Positions 7,675-17,161 of a DNA stretch of 64,000 nt are shown one piece after another (within the stretch, counting starts at the first letter, position 1; every line of letters starts with the position of its first letter). The notes below the pieces were generated by a model. That model was not told the DNA's origin and ran no database searches. It saw only the letters and a program-made list of their open reading frames with translations. The stretch comes from CAXQUZ01 sp942491145 (GTDB taxonomy: Bacteria > Myxococcota_A > UBA796 > UBA2385). Both the position numbers and the translations under genes were made by a program. The DNA lies in contig CALOBC010000040.1 of the NCBI GenBank assembly GCA_942491145.1, positions 472,543 to 536,542 of the forward strand, given 5' to 3'.

Positions 7675-9726
7675 CTACTCCCGGCGACGGGCGATGCCGA
7701 GAAGGCCCAGCAGCATCGGAATGACGCCGGTTGCGGTGGCCGCCACGCTGCATCCGGTGGCCACCATCTGGCCGGGCTTGGCGGGCGCCTCGGCCGCGGC
7801 CTGGGGCGCCGGGCTGGCGTGGATCTCTTCGCTCGTCGTGGCGCCACCGGCGTCGGCCTGGACGGGGTCGCTGTCCTCGCCATCACAGTTCTGGTCCGTG
7901 CCGTCTCCAGCAATCTCGGTCGCGAGGGGGTGGATGGCGGCGTTGTTGTCGTCGCAGTCCGTGCCGCCATACCCGAGGGCCTCGGCGCCGTCCTGGTCGC
8001 GGTCAAAGTCGCTGCCGCCGGTGCAGTTCTGGTCCACGCCGTCGTACCAGTCCTCCCGTGCGTCGGGGTTCACCGATGCGTCCTCGTCATCGCAGTCCAG
8101 GGTGGACACCCAGCCGTCGTTGTCCCGGTCGGGCGCGTCCTGCCCGTCGCAGTCCTGGTCCCGCTTGTCGACGGCCTCTTCCTCGGCGCCCGGAAACACG
8201 GTGTTGTCGGTGTCGTCGCAGTCGGTCCCACCGAACTCTGCTGCGTCGAAGCCGTCACCGTCCTGGTCGTAGTCGGACTGGCGGTCGCAGTCTTGGTCGA
8301 TGCCGTCGTACAAGCGCTCGTCCGCCGCTTCATTGACCGCAGGGTTGCTGTCGTCGCAGTCCCGTCCGTCCACAAAGCCGTCACCATCGGCATCCGGGCG
8401 GGCCCACGCCTGGAGACCGCCGTACATGCCCGCGTCTGCTGCCGTGCCATCGAGGTCCAGCCCCGGGACGGTGTCCAGCGCGGGAGATCCGGACAGCAGC
8501 GCAAAGTCGCCGGCCATGGCCCCGCGGATCATGGGGTTCTGGAGGCTGCCGTTGATCTGGTAGTCGACGTCCCCATAGACCGCGGGCGTGGCCATGATGC
8601 CCCACAGGAAGCTGTCTTCCATGGTCACCGTGCCCGAGCCGGAGTTCGCGATGGCATGGCCGTCGATGAAGGTGAAGATCGACCCGCCCACCGCCACATC
8701 GCCGGCACCCACCGCGATGCCACCGCCTGCCGTTGCGGTGTTCTCGTGGAAGTTGGCGAAGAGCACGGTGGTGGCCCCACCCTCGACCTGCATCACCCCG
8801 CCGCTGCCGTCCGCGACATTGCGCCGGAACAGGGTGTTCTCGAACCGGTTGATGCCGCCTCGGATGTGTACTGCGCCACCGAGCATCGCCTCACCACCGT
8901 CGAAGATGCCGCGGGTGATGACCACCGTGCCGTCGTCGATGGCCATGTTGCCGCCCCAGGTGGCGACATTGTCCTGCAGCTCCACGTCCCGAGCGGCCAG
9001 GACCCCATCGGCGACGTAGATGCCCGCGCCCCGAGCGGCCGTGCTGTCCGTCACCTCAAGGGTGTTGAACACGGCGTTTCCACCGCTGACTGCGATGCCC
9101 GCACCGCCTTCAGTGGCCTGTGCGCCCCGGACGATGACGTCGGATGCGGTGAGGGTGCCGCCGTCCACGTGGATGCCGGCGCCGGTGGTGGCGGTGCAGT
9201 TGTGGAAGCCGGCGCCAGTCAGCCCGACGGTGCCACCGGTGGCGATGTAGAGCCCGCCGTTGTCCGAGGCCCAGCGGTCCACCCGCAGGTTGTTGGCGTG
9301 CAGCGTGCCGCCGGACTGCACCACCAGCGCGGAACCAGCGACCATGCCGTCTGTGCCTTCAGCCCCGACCGAGTCGAGCTGCAAGCTCCCCGCCTGGACC
9401 CACACCGCAGTGCTGGCGCCCGTGAAGGCCACGTCGGACACCCGCACGTCCGCGCTCGGGTGGTTGATCGTCAGCGTCGTGAGCGTGGTCTGCGCCGCCG
9501 ACTCGCCACGGACGATGAGGGGCCGGTCCGTGGTGACCGTGAGCGGCCCCCAGCTGCCGTGGCCCAGCACGATCTCCAGTGGGTCCCCCGCTGGCTCTCC
9601 GGCCAGCGCGTCGGCCAGCGACGTGTAGTCCCCAGAGCCGTCCGCCCGGACCTGTACGGTCTCCGCGAACGCGAGGTTGGGGGCGAGCGCGCCGATGAGG
9701 GTCAACAGGGAAAGATGCTTGGCCAT
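7675..9726 (-). CDS. Secreted right-handed beta-helix protein with MopE-type metal-binding repeats and MYXO-CTERM-like tail
   Basis: 683 residues. Signal peptide (LSLLTLIGALAPNLAFA), then a repeat-rich region of about residues 25-430 with the turn pattern of a parallel beta-helix (pectate-lyase fold, GxxVxxSGGN-like repeats), then four or five DxDGD...DCDD...DGxDQDCD repeats of the putative metal-binding (MopE) family at about 445-620. The C-terminus ends in Gly-Cys-Ser, a hydrophobic helix and RRRE, the MYXO-CTERM pattern processed to anchor proteins at the surface. A ribosome binding site (CTGGAG) precedes the ATG. It likely resides on the outer cell surface and binds calcium or copper; the exact metal is not readable. 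Confidence 0.85.
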   Translation of the reverse strand: MAKHLSLLTLIGALAPNLAFAETVQVRADGSGDYTSLADALAGEPAGDPLEIVLGHGSWGPLTVTTDRPLIVRGESAAQTTLTTLTINHPSADVRVSDVAFTGASTAVWVQAGSLQLDSVGAEGTDGMVAGSALVVQSGGTLHANNLRVDRWASDNGGLYIATGGTVGLTGAGFHNCTATTGAGIHVDGGTLTASDVIVRGAQATEGGAGIAVSGGNAVFNTLEVTDSTAARGAGIYVADGVLAARDVELQDNVATWGGNMAIDDGTVVITRGIFDGGEAMLGGAVHIRGGINRFENTLFRRNVADGSGGVMQVEGGATTVLFANFHENTATAGGGIAVGAGDVAVGGSIFTFIDGHAIANSGSGTVTMEDSFLWGIMATPAVYGDVDYQINGSLQNPMIRGAMAGDFALLSGSPALDTVPGLDLDGTAADAGMYGGLQAWARPDADGDGFVDGRDCDDSNPAVNEAADERLYDGIDQDCDRQSDYDQDGDGFDAAEFGGTDCDDTDNTVFPGAEEEAVDKRDQDCDGQDAPDRDNDGWVSTLDCDDEDASVNPDAREDWYDGVDQNCTGGSDFDRDQDGAEALGYGGTDCDDNNAAIHPLATEIAGDGTDQNCDGEDSDPVQADAGGATTSEEIHASPAPQAAAEAPAKPGQMVATGCSVAATATGVIPMLLGLLGIARRRE

Positions 9727-10030
9727 GGAATTCTCCAGCGGTGGCCCTGGGGGCCGGTCGAAGGGCAGCGCGGGTCACGCACGGCTGCACCGTGGCTGCA
9801 CGCATGGCGGCCACCGCTGGGAACGGCCTGACGCGGCCGGAGCATGAGGTCCGGCGCTGCGTGCCCCGCCGGGGGAGGCCAGCCCCGGTGCGTTGGGGGG
9901 TGGTCCTCGATCGTGGGTGGTCTTTCGAGAACATCCTAATCATCAATATCGTCGACGTTGTCTGACCCGTTGAGGCCAGGTCCCTGGCGCCCTCACCGTT
10001 CCCTCACGAGTGCGGCGCTATGCTCGGGGG
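9727..10030. other. Divergent promoter region between the beta-helix gene and kinase gene 1
   Basis: 304 bases with no convincing gene; a 74-codon open frame at 9741-9965 has no family features. An AT-rich patch at 9932-9960 (CTAATCATCAATATCG) stands out from the GC-rich background and is the best place for the promoter of the leftward gene. Confidence 0.5.
10019..10024 (+). promoter_or_regulatory. -10-like hexamer TATGCT, six bases before the kinase 1 start
   Basis: TATGCT, six bases, then GTG at 10031. This predicts a leaderless message for the kinase gene and supports GTG 10031 over the in-frame GTG at 10010. No clear -35 is visible. Confidence 0.45.
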
Positions 10031-13000
10031 GTGTCGGACACTTCTTCCTCCGAGCCAGCCGCTGCGTGCCCCGACATGGTGGGGGCTTACCGCGTCGTGC
10101 GTCCGGTCGCGCGCGGGGGAATGGCGGCGGTCTACGAGGTCGAGGATCCCCAGACCGGGCGGCGTCTCGCCCTCAAGCTGCTCCAAGCCCGGGGGCGCTC
10201 AGGCCGGCGCTTCGACCGAGAGTACCGGGCGCTGACCAGCCTGGATCACCCCAACATCGTGCGGGTCTACCGGTACGGCCACGACGTGGATGGCCGCCCC
10301 TTCGTGACCCTGGAGCTGCTCGACGGCTTGCCAGCCCAGGTGCATGCGAAGAAGAGCGGCCGACCTGGAGATCCCGATCGCAGCCGAGAGGCGTGCCGCG
10401 TGGCCCGAGAAGTGGCCGTGGCCCTCGACTACCTGCACTCCCGTGGGATCGTGCACCGCGACCTCAAGTCGTCGAACGTGCTGGTCCTCCGGGATGGTCG
10501 GGTCAAGCTGCTCGACTTTGGCACCGCCCTGCTGGCCGAAGAAGCGGAGCCGATCACCCGCCATGGCGAGTTTGTGGGCACCTTCGCCTACGCCGCCCCC
10601 GAGCAGATCCGAGGCGAGACGGTGGACGCCCGTGCCGATCTGTACGCCTTGGGTGTGCTGCTCTACCGGCTGCTGACCGGGCGCCGACCGTTTGAGGCGG
10701 ACTCACCCCAGGGACTGTCGCGCCTGCACTTGGAGGTCGACCCGCGCCACCCGTCGGAGCTGGTGCCCGGTCTCGACCCCCGGCTGTGCGACCTCGTGCT
10801 GGAGCTGCTGGCGAAGAAGCCGTCGGAGCGACCGATCTCGGCGGTTCAGGTCGCCGAGCGACTCGCCCACTTCGTCGGGGCCGGACAGGGACCCCGGGAG
10901 CGCCCGGAGCCCGCGTTGGTCGGGCGGGTTGCCCAGGTGACCGCGCTGGACGAGATCTGCAGCGGCTGCGCGGGGACGGCGCCCGTGGTGTTGCTTCAGG
11001 GACCGGTGGGATGTGGTGCGGGCCACTTCTTGGCCTTGGAGGTGCGCCGCCGACGCGCATCGGGATGGGCCGCTTGGGTCGATGACCACCAGCATGGCAC
11101 TGCGCTCGGGGCGCTGAGCGGGCTGATCCGGGCCATGGTCCGCGCCGGGGGAAGCCGCACCCAAGACCTGGGCCGGCGCCTGCTGCCTCAGCTCGCCAAG
11201 CCCGCCGCGGCCCTCCAAGATCGCGAACGGGAGGCCCTTGTCGGCGGAATGCTCAGCCTGGTTCGGGAGCACTGTGCCACCGGACAGGCGCTCATGTTGG
11301 GCATCCGTCGCGCCGAGCTGCTGCCACCCCTGGCGACCGCCACCCTCGCTCGCTTGCGGGAGGTCGCCTGTGCCGAGTGTTGGTCGCTGGTGCTGGTGAT
11401 GACGAGTGCCGATGCGGCCGCCGACGCCCAACTGAGGGCCTTGGTGGGACCGGTCCAGGTCCTCGAACTTCCCCCACTGGACATCAGTGACACCACCGCA
11501 CTGGTGGGCGACATCCTGGGCCACCGACTCCCCCCGCCGGGGCTGTGCAACCGGGTGCAGCGGGCCACCGGGGGACGGCCGGGATTTGTCCTGGAGTATG
11601 TCCACACGCTGCTGCAAGAGGGCCTCCTCGAAGTCCGCACCAGCGAGGAGGGCCGGCAGTACTGGAGCGACTTGTCTGGCGGACAGGTCCCGGTGCCTCG
11701 GCGCCTCGTCCACACCATCCGGGCGCTGGTCGACTCCCGCGATCGGGACGAGCGACGCGTCCTGGATGCATTGGCGGTGGCTGGCCTCCCGCTGTCGCCG
11801 GATGAGCTGGCGGGGGTGCTGGAGCTGGAGCCTCCGGTCGTGGACGATGCGCTGGTGCGGCTGGCGCGGGCGGGCCTCACGTGCGGGACGGCCGATGGAC
11901 GGCACGACTTTGTGGTGGGCCTGTTTGCCGTGCGGGTGATGGGTCAGGTCCGGAACCTCCGCCGAAAGGTGCTCACTGAGCGCCTCGCCACCGCGATGGT
12001 GGATGCGCCGCCCAGCATTGGCCTGTGTCGGCTGCGGCTGCGTGCCGGGGACGTGGTGGGTGCCGCCCGCTGCGTGCTGGCTTGTGATCCCGGGGGTCGC
12101 GGGGAGCCCTTGGAGGACGGGCTCCCGTCGCTGCTGGCCCGTGTGCATGCGGCGGTCCGAAGCGCCGAAGATGTCCTGTTGGTGATGAACACCGGCTTGC
12201 TCCATCTGCGCGCGGCCTCCGCCAATGACCCCACCGCCGTGCGCCTGGACCGCGTGGTGGCCCACTTGCACCGCTGCCTTGAGGGCGCCCAGCTCGACGG
12301 CACGACGCGGGCGACGCTGCGTGCGCGGCTGGAGTTCGCCCAAGCGGTCCTTGGCCGACGCCGGGGACAGGCCCATGTGGTGGCACCGCTGCTCGCGCGT
12401 GCCGAGACCCGGGCCCGTGCGCTGGGTGATGATGCCTTGCTGTTGGACGTCTTGTCCGAGTCTGCACTGGTGGCCGATGCCGCAGGGCAGGGGGCGGTCG
12501 CCGAGGTGTGTTGGTCTGAAGTGGACGGCTTGGCGGGCCGCCTCGGACGCACCGGCCTGCGGGACGATGCAATGCTCGGGCGGGGTCGGCTGCGGCTGGC
12601 GCGGGGGGCGCTGGGCTCCGCCGAAGAGGTGCTGGAGGGCCTTCCCGACAGCCCGGCGTTGGCACTGCTCCGTGGCAACATCCTGCGCCTCCGTGGCCGC
12701 TTTGGTGGGGCCCTCGACACCCTTGATGCGGCCCTCACGACACTCCGGGCGGCTGGGCGCCAAGCGAGTCTTGCCCACATCCACGGCCTCGCGGCGTCGA
12801 CGTGCTTGGATCTGCACTGGCTGGGTGATGTGCGGGATCGGCTACAACGGATGGAGGCCCTGCGACCCACCCGGGTCCAGCCGGAGCTGCGGCTGCTTGT
12901 CGCGGGGCTTCGTGGACGGCTGCTGCTCGCGAGCGGTGTGCCCCAGCTGGCCCGCGAGGCGCTGGAAGATGTGGTGGACGAGGCCGACGCATCGGGGTTG

Positions 13001-13426
13001 GTGGTGCTCGGGGCCCGGGCTCGGGCATGGCTCGCGGTGGCGTGTGTGCGGACGGGCTCGGCGCAAAAGGGGGAGAGCCATGGGCACTCCGCATTGGGCG
13101 CGTTGAGTGGGGTCCACCGCCACCTGGACTTGATGGAGTGCGCGCTGGTGCTCGCCGAAGCATGGGCCGAGCTGCGAGATCCGGCAGAGGTTCACCCCGA
13201 GCTCGCCAGTTGGTTGGTGCAGAGCGACGTGACGCCCATGCGGCTTCGGTTTGCGCTGGCCCAAGTCCGCCACGCCAGAGCCCAGTCGGACCACCCGCGT
13301 GGCGACACGATCCTGGAGGAGGCCCGTGCGCTGGTGGTCACGCTTCAGGCGCGAAACCCCGCCCGCATGCAACCGGCCCTGCGCCTGCATCCTTGGATGC
13401 AGAGCTTGGAGAAGCTCCAGCGTTGA
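10031..13426 (+). CDS. Ser/Thr protein kinase fused to a degenerate AAA-type ATPase module and TPR-like repeats (receptor 1)
   Basis: About 1131 residues. The kinase domain (20-285) is complete: ARGGMAAVYEV glycine loop, LALKLL lysine, HRDLKSSNV catalytic loop, LLDFGTALL and YAAPEQ. An ORC/AAA-16-like region follows, but at residue 324 the P-loop reads GPVGCGAGHF, lacking the Walker A lysine, and no acidic Walker B is apparent, so this module is probably inactive as an ATPase. The last 500 residues are helical Ala/Leu/Arg-rich repeats like TPRs. Large kinases of this plan act as signalling hubs in myxobacteria; the signal is unknown. It is followed by 1.15 kb without a gene. Confidence 0.88.
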   Translation: MSDTSSSEPAAACPDMVGAYRVVRPVARGGMAAVYEVEDPQTGRRLALKLLQARGRSGRRFDREYRALTSLDHPNIVRVYRYGHDVDGRPFVTLELLDGLPAQVHAKKSGRPGDPDRSREACRVAREVAVALDYLHSRGIVHRDLKSSNVLVLRDGRVKLLDFGTALLAEEAEPITRHGEFVGTFAYAAPEQIRGETVDARADLYALGVLLYRLLTGRRPFEADSPQGLSRLHLEVDPRHPSELVPGLDPRLCDLVLELLAKKPSERPISAVQVAERLAHFVGAGQGPRERPEPALVGRVAQVTALDEICSGCAGTAPVVLLQGPVGCGAGHFLALEVRRRRASGWAAWVDDHQHGTALGALSGLIRAMVRAGGSRTQDLGRRLLPQLAKPAAALQDREREALVGGMLSLVREHCATGQALMLGIRRAELLPPLATATLARLREVACAECWSLVLVMTSADAAADAQLRALVGPVQVLELPPLDISDTTALVGDILGHRLPPPGLCNRVQRATGGRPGFVLEYVHTLLQEGLLEVRTSEEGRQYWSDLSGGQVPVPRRLVHTIRALVDSRDRDERRVLDALAVAGLPLSPDELAGVLELEPPVVDDALVRLARAGLTCGTADGRHDFVVGLFAVRVMGQVRNLRRKVLTERLATAMVDAPPSIGLCRLRLRAGDVVGAARCVLACDPGGRGEPLEDGLPSLLARVHAAVRSAEDVLLVMNTGLLHLRAASANDPTAVRLDRVVAHLHRCLEGAQLDGTTRATLRARLEFAQAVLGRRRGQAHVVAPLLARAETRARALGDDALLLDVLSESALVADAAGQGAVAEVCWSEVDGLAGRLGRTGLRDDAMLGRGRLRLARGALGSAEEVLEGLPDSPALALLRGNILRLRGRFGGALDTLDAALTTLRAAGRQASLAHIHGLAASTCLDLHWLGDVRDRLQRMEALRPTRVQPELRLLVAGLRGRLLLASGVPQLAREALEDVVDEADASGLVVLGARARAWLAVACVRTGSAQKGESHGHSALGALSGVHRHLDLMECALVLAEAWAELRDPAEVHPELASWLVQSDVTPMRLRFALAQVRHARAQSDHPRGDTILEEARALVVTLQARNPARMQPALRLHPWMQSLEKLQR

Positions 13427-14574
13427 TGCGCGGGCGGTGCTCTGCAGGCATTGCCTCGGGCGCACAACTGTCGGCCCGGCATCCGCGGACGCGCCGCCAC
13501 CTTGACTTGTTTCTGGCAAACATTGAGATGTGCTGGAGCAGCTTTGCAGGTTGATTGACGGGGCTTGCTGCGCGGCTCCGCAGTGCGCGAGAATGCTTCA
13601 GGGAAGGGTGTTGTGGTGGTGTGTAGTGTTTTGTCTTGTCTGCTTGCCAAACGCTGGACTGTCGAAATCTACGACGCTGCGGCAACCTTAGGCGGGCTCG
13701 ACCGATCGGTGGCCACGGCCCCGTGAAGCCACGGCGTCTGGCTCGGCACTTCCATTGGGAGGGGCTCTGACTGGGAACCGGCGGTGTTGGGCTCGCGCAG
13801 GTGCCAGGTTTGAGCGGCAATACCCTTGAATTCACCGCCCGTGATCGGGGGGGAGAGCGGCCGATGTGGGCTGACAGTCTGGGTCGACGTGGACTGTGTG
13901 CCGTTGCAACGGGATGCTTGGGAACGCCGTGTTTTAGGCCATTCCGAGGCTTCGGCGCCGGTGGCGTTTTGCGGCGGCTTGGGCGCCGGTCGGGGGGCGC
14001 CCACACGTTGAATTTTGTTGTCTGGGTCGTGCTGGACATGGGGGCTCGGCGTGCCCCGATGCGTCGATGGGGGCTCCGGTTCGCCCAAGGATTGTCAATC
14101 TGGTCGGCTTTGGGTTGACTCTTCGGGCGACTGGTTTAGCCGATGGGCCCTGTGGTGTTGGAGTGTTGCCGAGTCGGCGTGACGGTTGCATGGCATGGTG
14201 TCCTGGATGGAATCATCGGCGGTGTTCGTCCCCTCTCTCAGCAATGATGCAGAACCGATCCGGCTTGGACGCCAAGGTAGTTCGAATGTGTCAAACTGGG
14301 CGTAGGAACGGCCTGACGGTCGCCGCCCCCGCTCGACCCTCGCCATGTGCTGAGTTTCAGTCGATGGGGTTGATGATGGGCACGGTGGCTTCGCACAGTG
14401 CGCTCTGGATGATGTCGGGTCACATCCAACGGCTCGACCGAGCCAGACTTGCTGGGTGTGGCGTCGAGTCGCTTCACTTGGCCACGACCCTGCCCCCACC
14501 GTCCGCCCACGTCGTCGCTTGACCTGCTCCGCACAGACTTCCTGATCCCCCCCCGCACTCATAGAGAGGCGCGC
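13427..14574. other. 1.15-kb non-coding region upstream of the triple-repeat protein gene
   Basis: By far the longest stretch without a convincing gene. It is less GC-rich than the flanks and rich in TTG/TGT words (for example around 13605-13650). Open frames of up to about 100 codons occur on both strands but none has a ribosome binding site, signal peptide or family motif, and they use rare-looking codons. No tRNA T-loop or strong terminator is evident. It could hold an untranslated leader, regulatory sites or a small RNA, or be remains of a lost gene. Confidence 0.55.
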
Positions 14575-15486
14575 ATGCCCCCCAAAGCCAAATCCTATCC
14601 CGAGCTTGAGAAGCGCAAGCATCTGCTCGGCACCCTACCTGATCACGAAGTCGCAGCCCAGGCGGGCACCAGCCCCGCCATCGTGGGACGCTACCGGCGC
14701 AGCCTGGGCATCAGCCCCTACGATGGCTACAAGTTCGGTCGGCGGGGTGGTGATGAGGCGGCGGCTCCGGCGGCAGCGTCGGCGGATGCGGCACCCGCGC
14801 CCGAGAAGAAGACGCGGCGCCGGCGGTCCAAGATCGATCCCTTTGTGCATCTGTTCGGGACCACCCCCGATGCCGAGATCGCCAAGCTGGCGGGCGTGAC
14901 CACTGAAGCGGTGCGGATGTACCGTCGCCGTCGTGGTGTTGCGCCGGCCTCTCGGTCCACGGCCGCTGCGCCTGCCGCGGCTCCGGCTACTGCTGCTGCG
15001 CCCGCTGCTGTTGCTGCGCCCGCCGCTGCCCCGAAGCGCCAGAAGGGTCGCCGTCGCAGCCGTCTCGACCCGCACTACCACCTGTTGGGTGTGCGGCCGG
15101 ACGCCGAAGTGGCCGCCCTCGCTGGTGTGACGCCAGAGAACGTGCGAGCCTTTCGCAAGCGCCACAGCATCCCGCGCCACAGCCGCAAGGCCGCGCCGGT
15201 TGCCGCAGTGGTCGCCCCGGCAGTAGCTGCTCCGGTGGCTGCTGCTCCGGCTGCCGCCCCCGTCGTCGCCCCGGTCGCCAAGTCCCTCGCTGCGCCCAAG
15301 GCGGCTCCCGCGATCGCTGTGGGCAGCGTGGCCTGGGCCATTCGGCTCGCCGGCAACGATGAAGTGTTTGTGGTCACGGCGGATGATGTTGCGTCGGCTG
15401 CCCGGCGTGCCATTGGCTCCCTCGCTGCCCAGTCCGTCGGTGGCACCATCGCTCGGATTGAGCGGCTGGGTCGCGCCCTCGCCTGA
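14575..15486 (+). CDS. Protein with three helix-turn-helix-like repeats joined by Ala/Pro linkers (putative DNA-binding, unknown family)
   Basis: 303 residues. Three copies of one module lie at about 8-46, 87-122 and 164-199, each with core LG..PD.E[VI]A..AG......VR.YR....I, that is two short helices around a turn followed by a basic third helix, like a sigma-type HTH. Copies 2 and 3 are preceded by basic RRRRS/RRRS tracts. Linkers are almost pure Ala/Pro with Lys/Arg, as in histone H1-like proteins. Residues 250-303 form a separate domain (AWAIRLAGNDEVFVVTADD...). AGAGAGG precedes the ATG. A nucleoid-associated or regulatory role is inference; I do not recognise the family. Confidence 0.75.
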   Translation: MPPKAKSYPELEKRKHLLGTLPDHEVAAQAGTSPAIVGRYRRSLGISPYDGYKFGRRGGDEAAAPAAASADAAPAPEKKTRRRRSKIDPFVHLFGTTPDAEIAKLAGVTTEAVRMYRRRRGVAPASRSTAAAPAAAPATAAAPAAVAAPAAAPKRQKGRRRSRLDPHYHLLGVRPDAEVAALAGVTPENVRAFRKRHSIPRHSRKAAPVAAVVAPAVAAPVAAAPAAAPVVAPVAKSLAAPKAAPAIAVGSVAWAIRLAGNDEVFVVTADDVASAARRAIGSLAAQSVGGTIARIERLGRALA

Positions 15487-15563
15487 AGCTGCCGGGGTGT
15501 GACCGCCGGCCGGGGATCCTGGGACTCCGTCGGCCGGTCCGCTGCGCCCCCAAGCGCCTGAAC

Positions 15564-15594
15564 CGCCGTCTCTGTTGACTCAACAGAGACGGCG
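15564..15594 (+). terminator. Perfect 15-bp-arm inverted repeat after the triple-repeat gene
   Basis: Fifteen bases (CGCCGTCTCTGTTGA) are repeated exactly in reverse complement with a single C at the centre. It lies 78 bases after the stop. There is no strong T-tract (GTCTTGCGTT follows), so it is either a terminator of limited efficiency or an extended palindromic protein site. Confidence 0.55.
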
Positions 15595-15602
15595 TCTTGC
15601 GT

Positions 15603-15652
15603 TGGGGTCGACCTGCGTCCGGCCCGGCCTGGGGGTGCCGGACGTGACCCCA
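15603..15652. other. Two-part hairpin upstream of the aminotransferase gene
   Basis: Outer arms TGGGGTC/GACCCCA and inner arms CGTCCGGC/GCCGGACG can fold together with a 13-base loop; an alternative pairing GACCTG/CAGGTC overlaps it. It follows the perfect palindrome at 15564-15594 by eight bases. Terminator or regulatory function is possible. Confidence 0.35.
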
Positions 15653-15720
15653 GGTCAGGCCCACGTGTGTGCTGCGCAGCGGTGGCGGCCGACTGCAAGC
15701 GGCCCGGTTAGCCGGCGGCC

Positions 15721-17001
15721 ATGACCACTCGCATCGCTGACCATCTTCCTGCAGACGGCCTCGCTGCCGCCCGCTCCGTGCTCACCCCGATTGCCGCAAA
15801 CATGCGCGGATCCAGTATTCTCAAGATTGCTGGTGAAGTCGCTGTGCTCCAGCAGCAAGGCCATGCGGTCGCCAACTTCACCGTCGGCGACTTCAAGCCA
15901 GCGCAGTTTCGGATTCCGGCTGCCCTGTCCCAGCACATTGTGGATGCGGTCGGTGCCGGTGAGACGAACTACCCCCCCGCGGATGGGCTGCCCGAGCTCA
16001 AGCAGGCCATCTCCGATCTTGTGAAGCGGGAGTGGGGCCTCGACTATGGCCCCGAGTGTGTCTGCGTTGGCTCCGGCGCCCGCCCGCCCATCTACGCGGC
16101 CTGGCGGCTGTTGGTGCAGGAAGGAGATCGCACGGTAAGCTTTTTGCCGATGTGGAATGTTGGGTATTACGCCCACCTGACCGGTTCTGACCATGTGTTT
16201 GTGCAGACTTCGCCGGAACACGACTTCTTCCCGACGGTGGACCAGTTCCGCGAGGCGATTCGCGGGGCCAGCATGGTCATCATCAACTCGCCGCTGAACC
16301 CCACGGGCACGATGATCGACCCCGAAGTGCTCCGGGGCATCGCGCAAGCGTTGGTGGACGAGAACCGCGACCGTGAGCGTCCCTGCATCCTGGTCTACGA
16401 TCAGGTCTATTGGATGCTCACCCTGTCGGAGCGGCGCCACGCCAACCCGGTGGCATTGGTTCCCGAGTGCGCCCCCTACGTCATCCATGTCGATGCGGTC
16501 AGCAAGTGGGCCGCGGGCACGGGCCTGCGTGTGGGTTGGGCCATCCTGCCGCCGTATCTGCAACGTCCCATGAAGGCGCTCATCGGCCACATGGGTGCGT
16601 GGGCTCCCCGTCCCGTGCAAAAGGCGGTGGCGGAGTGGCTGGGGGATGCCGAAGGGCTGGACCGCTGGCGGACCGAGCTGGTGTCCCAGATCGCGGCCCG
16701 CTTGGACCGTCTCAGCGAGGGCATCACCGCGCTGGCTGCCCGTGGGTTGCCGCTGCGCTGCATTTCGCCTCAGGGTGGCATCTACCTCAGCTTCCATGTC
16801 GACCTGATCGGCAAGGGCTTCACCACCAACGAAGACATCCGGCGCTTCCTGCTCGAAGAAGCCGGCGTCGCGGTTGTGCCGTTCCAAGCGTTCGACATGC
16901 CCGAAGAGACGGGCTGGTTCCGCATGAGCGTGGGCGCGGTGGGGCTCGATGACATCGACGCTGCACTCACCCGGTTGGAAGGGGCATTCAGCCGCCGCTG
17001 A
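15721..17001 (+). CDS. Class I/II PLP-dependent aminotransferase (aspartate aminotransferase-like)
   Basis: 426 residues. Features of fold-type I aminotransferases: VANFTVGDFKP at the N-terminus, NYPPADGLPELKQAI, the SPLNPTGTMID segment, YDQVYW, and the PLP lysine in VDAVSKWAAGTGLRVGW, with a C-terminal Arg in WFRMSVG. The amino donor and acceptor cannot be read from the sequence. ATG at 15721 follows a TTAGCC element by seven bases, again close to the leaderless spacing. The next gene (cyaY) starts 160 bases later behind its own promoter-like elements. Confidence 0.86.
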   Translation: MTTRIADHLPADGLAAARSVLTPIAANMRGSSILKIAGEVAVLQQQGHAVANFTVGDFKPAQFRIPAALSQHIVDAVGAGETNYPPADGLPELKQAISDLVKREWGLDYGPECVCVGSGARPPIYAAWRLLVQEGDRTVSFLPMWNVGYYAHLTGSDHVFVQTSPEHDFFPTVDQFREAIRGASMVIINSPLNPTGTMIDPEVLRGIAQALVDENRDRERPCILVYDQVYWMLTLSERRHANPVALVPECAPYVIHVDAVSKWAAGTGLRVGWAILPPYLQRPMKALIGHMGAWAPRPVQKAVAEWLGDAEGLDRWRTELVSQIAARLDRLSEGITALAARGLPLRCISPQGGIYLSFHVDLIGKGFTTNEDIRRFLLEEAGVAVVPFQAFDMPEETGWFRMSVGAVGLDDIDAALTRLEGAFSRR

Positions 17002-17008
17002 CGGTGGC

Positions 17009-17035
17009 TTGACACTCCCCTGCTTGGGTTATCCG
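17009..17035 (+). promoter_or_regulatory. Putative promoter before cyaY (TTGACA, 15 bases, TATCCG)
   Basis: A consensus -35 TTGACA at 17009-17014 is followed after 15 bases by TATCCG. The spacing is two bases short of optimum. It lies 127 bases before the cyaY ATG. Confidence 0.4.
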
Positions 17036-17161
17036 CGCCCCACAGGTCTCGGCCTCTGCGTGTGTTCGCAGGGCTGGGCCGCCGCGAGGTCCGCGGCATC
17101 GAGCAACTTGCCCGCTTCCCTGCCGCTTCGGTTGGGGGGCGTTCCCAGACCAGGATGCGTG

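Noticed and set aside
7675..9726. MopE repeats considered as bacterial dockerin/EF-hand cellulosome modules
   Set aside because: The DCDD...DGxDQDCDG pattern with paired cysteines matches the MopE-type metal-binding repeat, and no cohesin or glycoside hydrolase is nearby.
10703..12817. A 704-codon open frame antisense to kinase gene 1
   Set aside because: Same reason: it mirrors the codon structure of the real gene and shows no domain or ribosome binding site.
13801..14118. Open frames of about 60-105 codons in the 13.4-14.6 kb gap
   Set aside because: No ribosome binding site, no motif, and composition unlike the surrounding genes.
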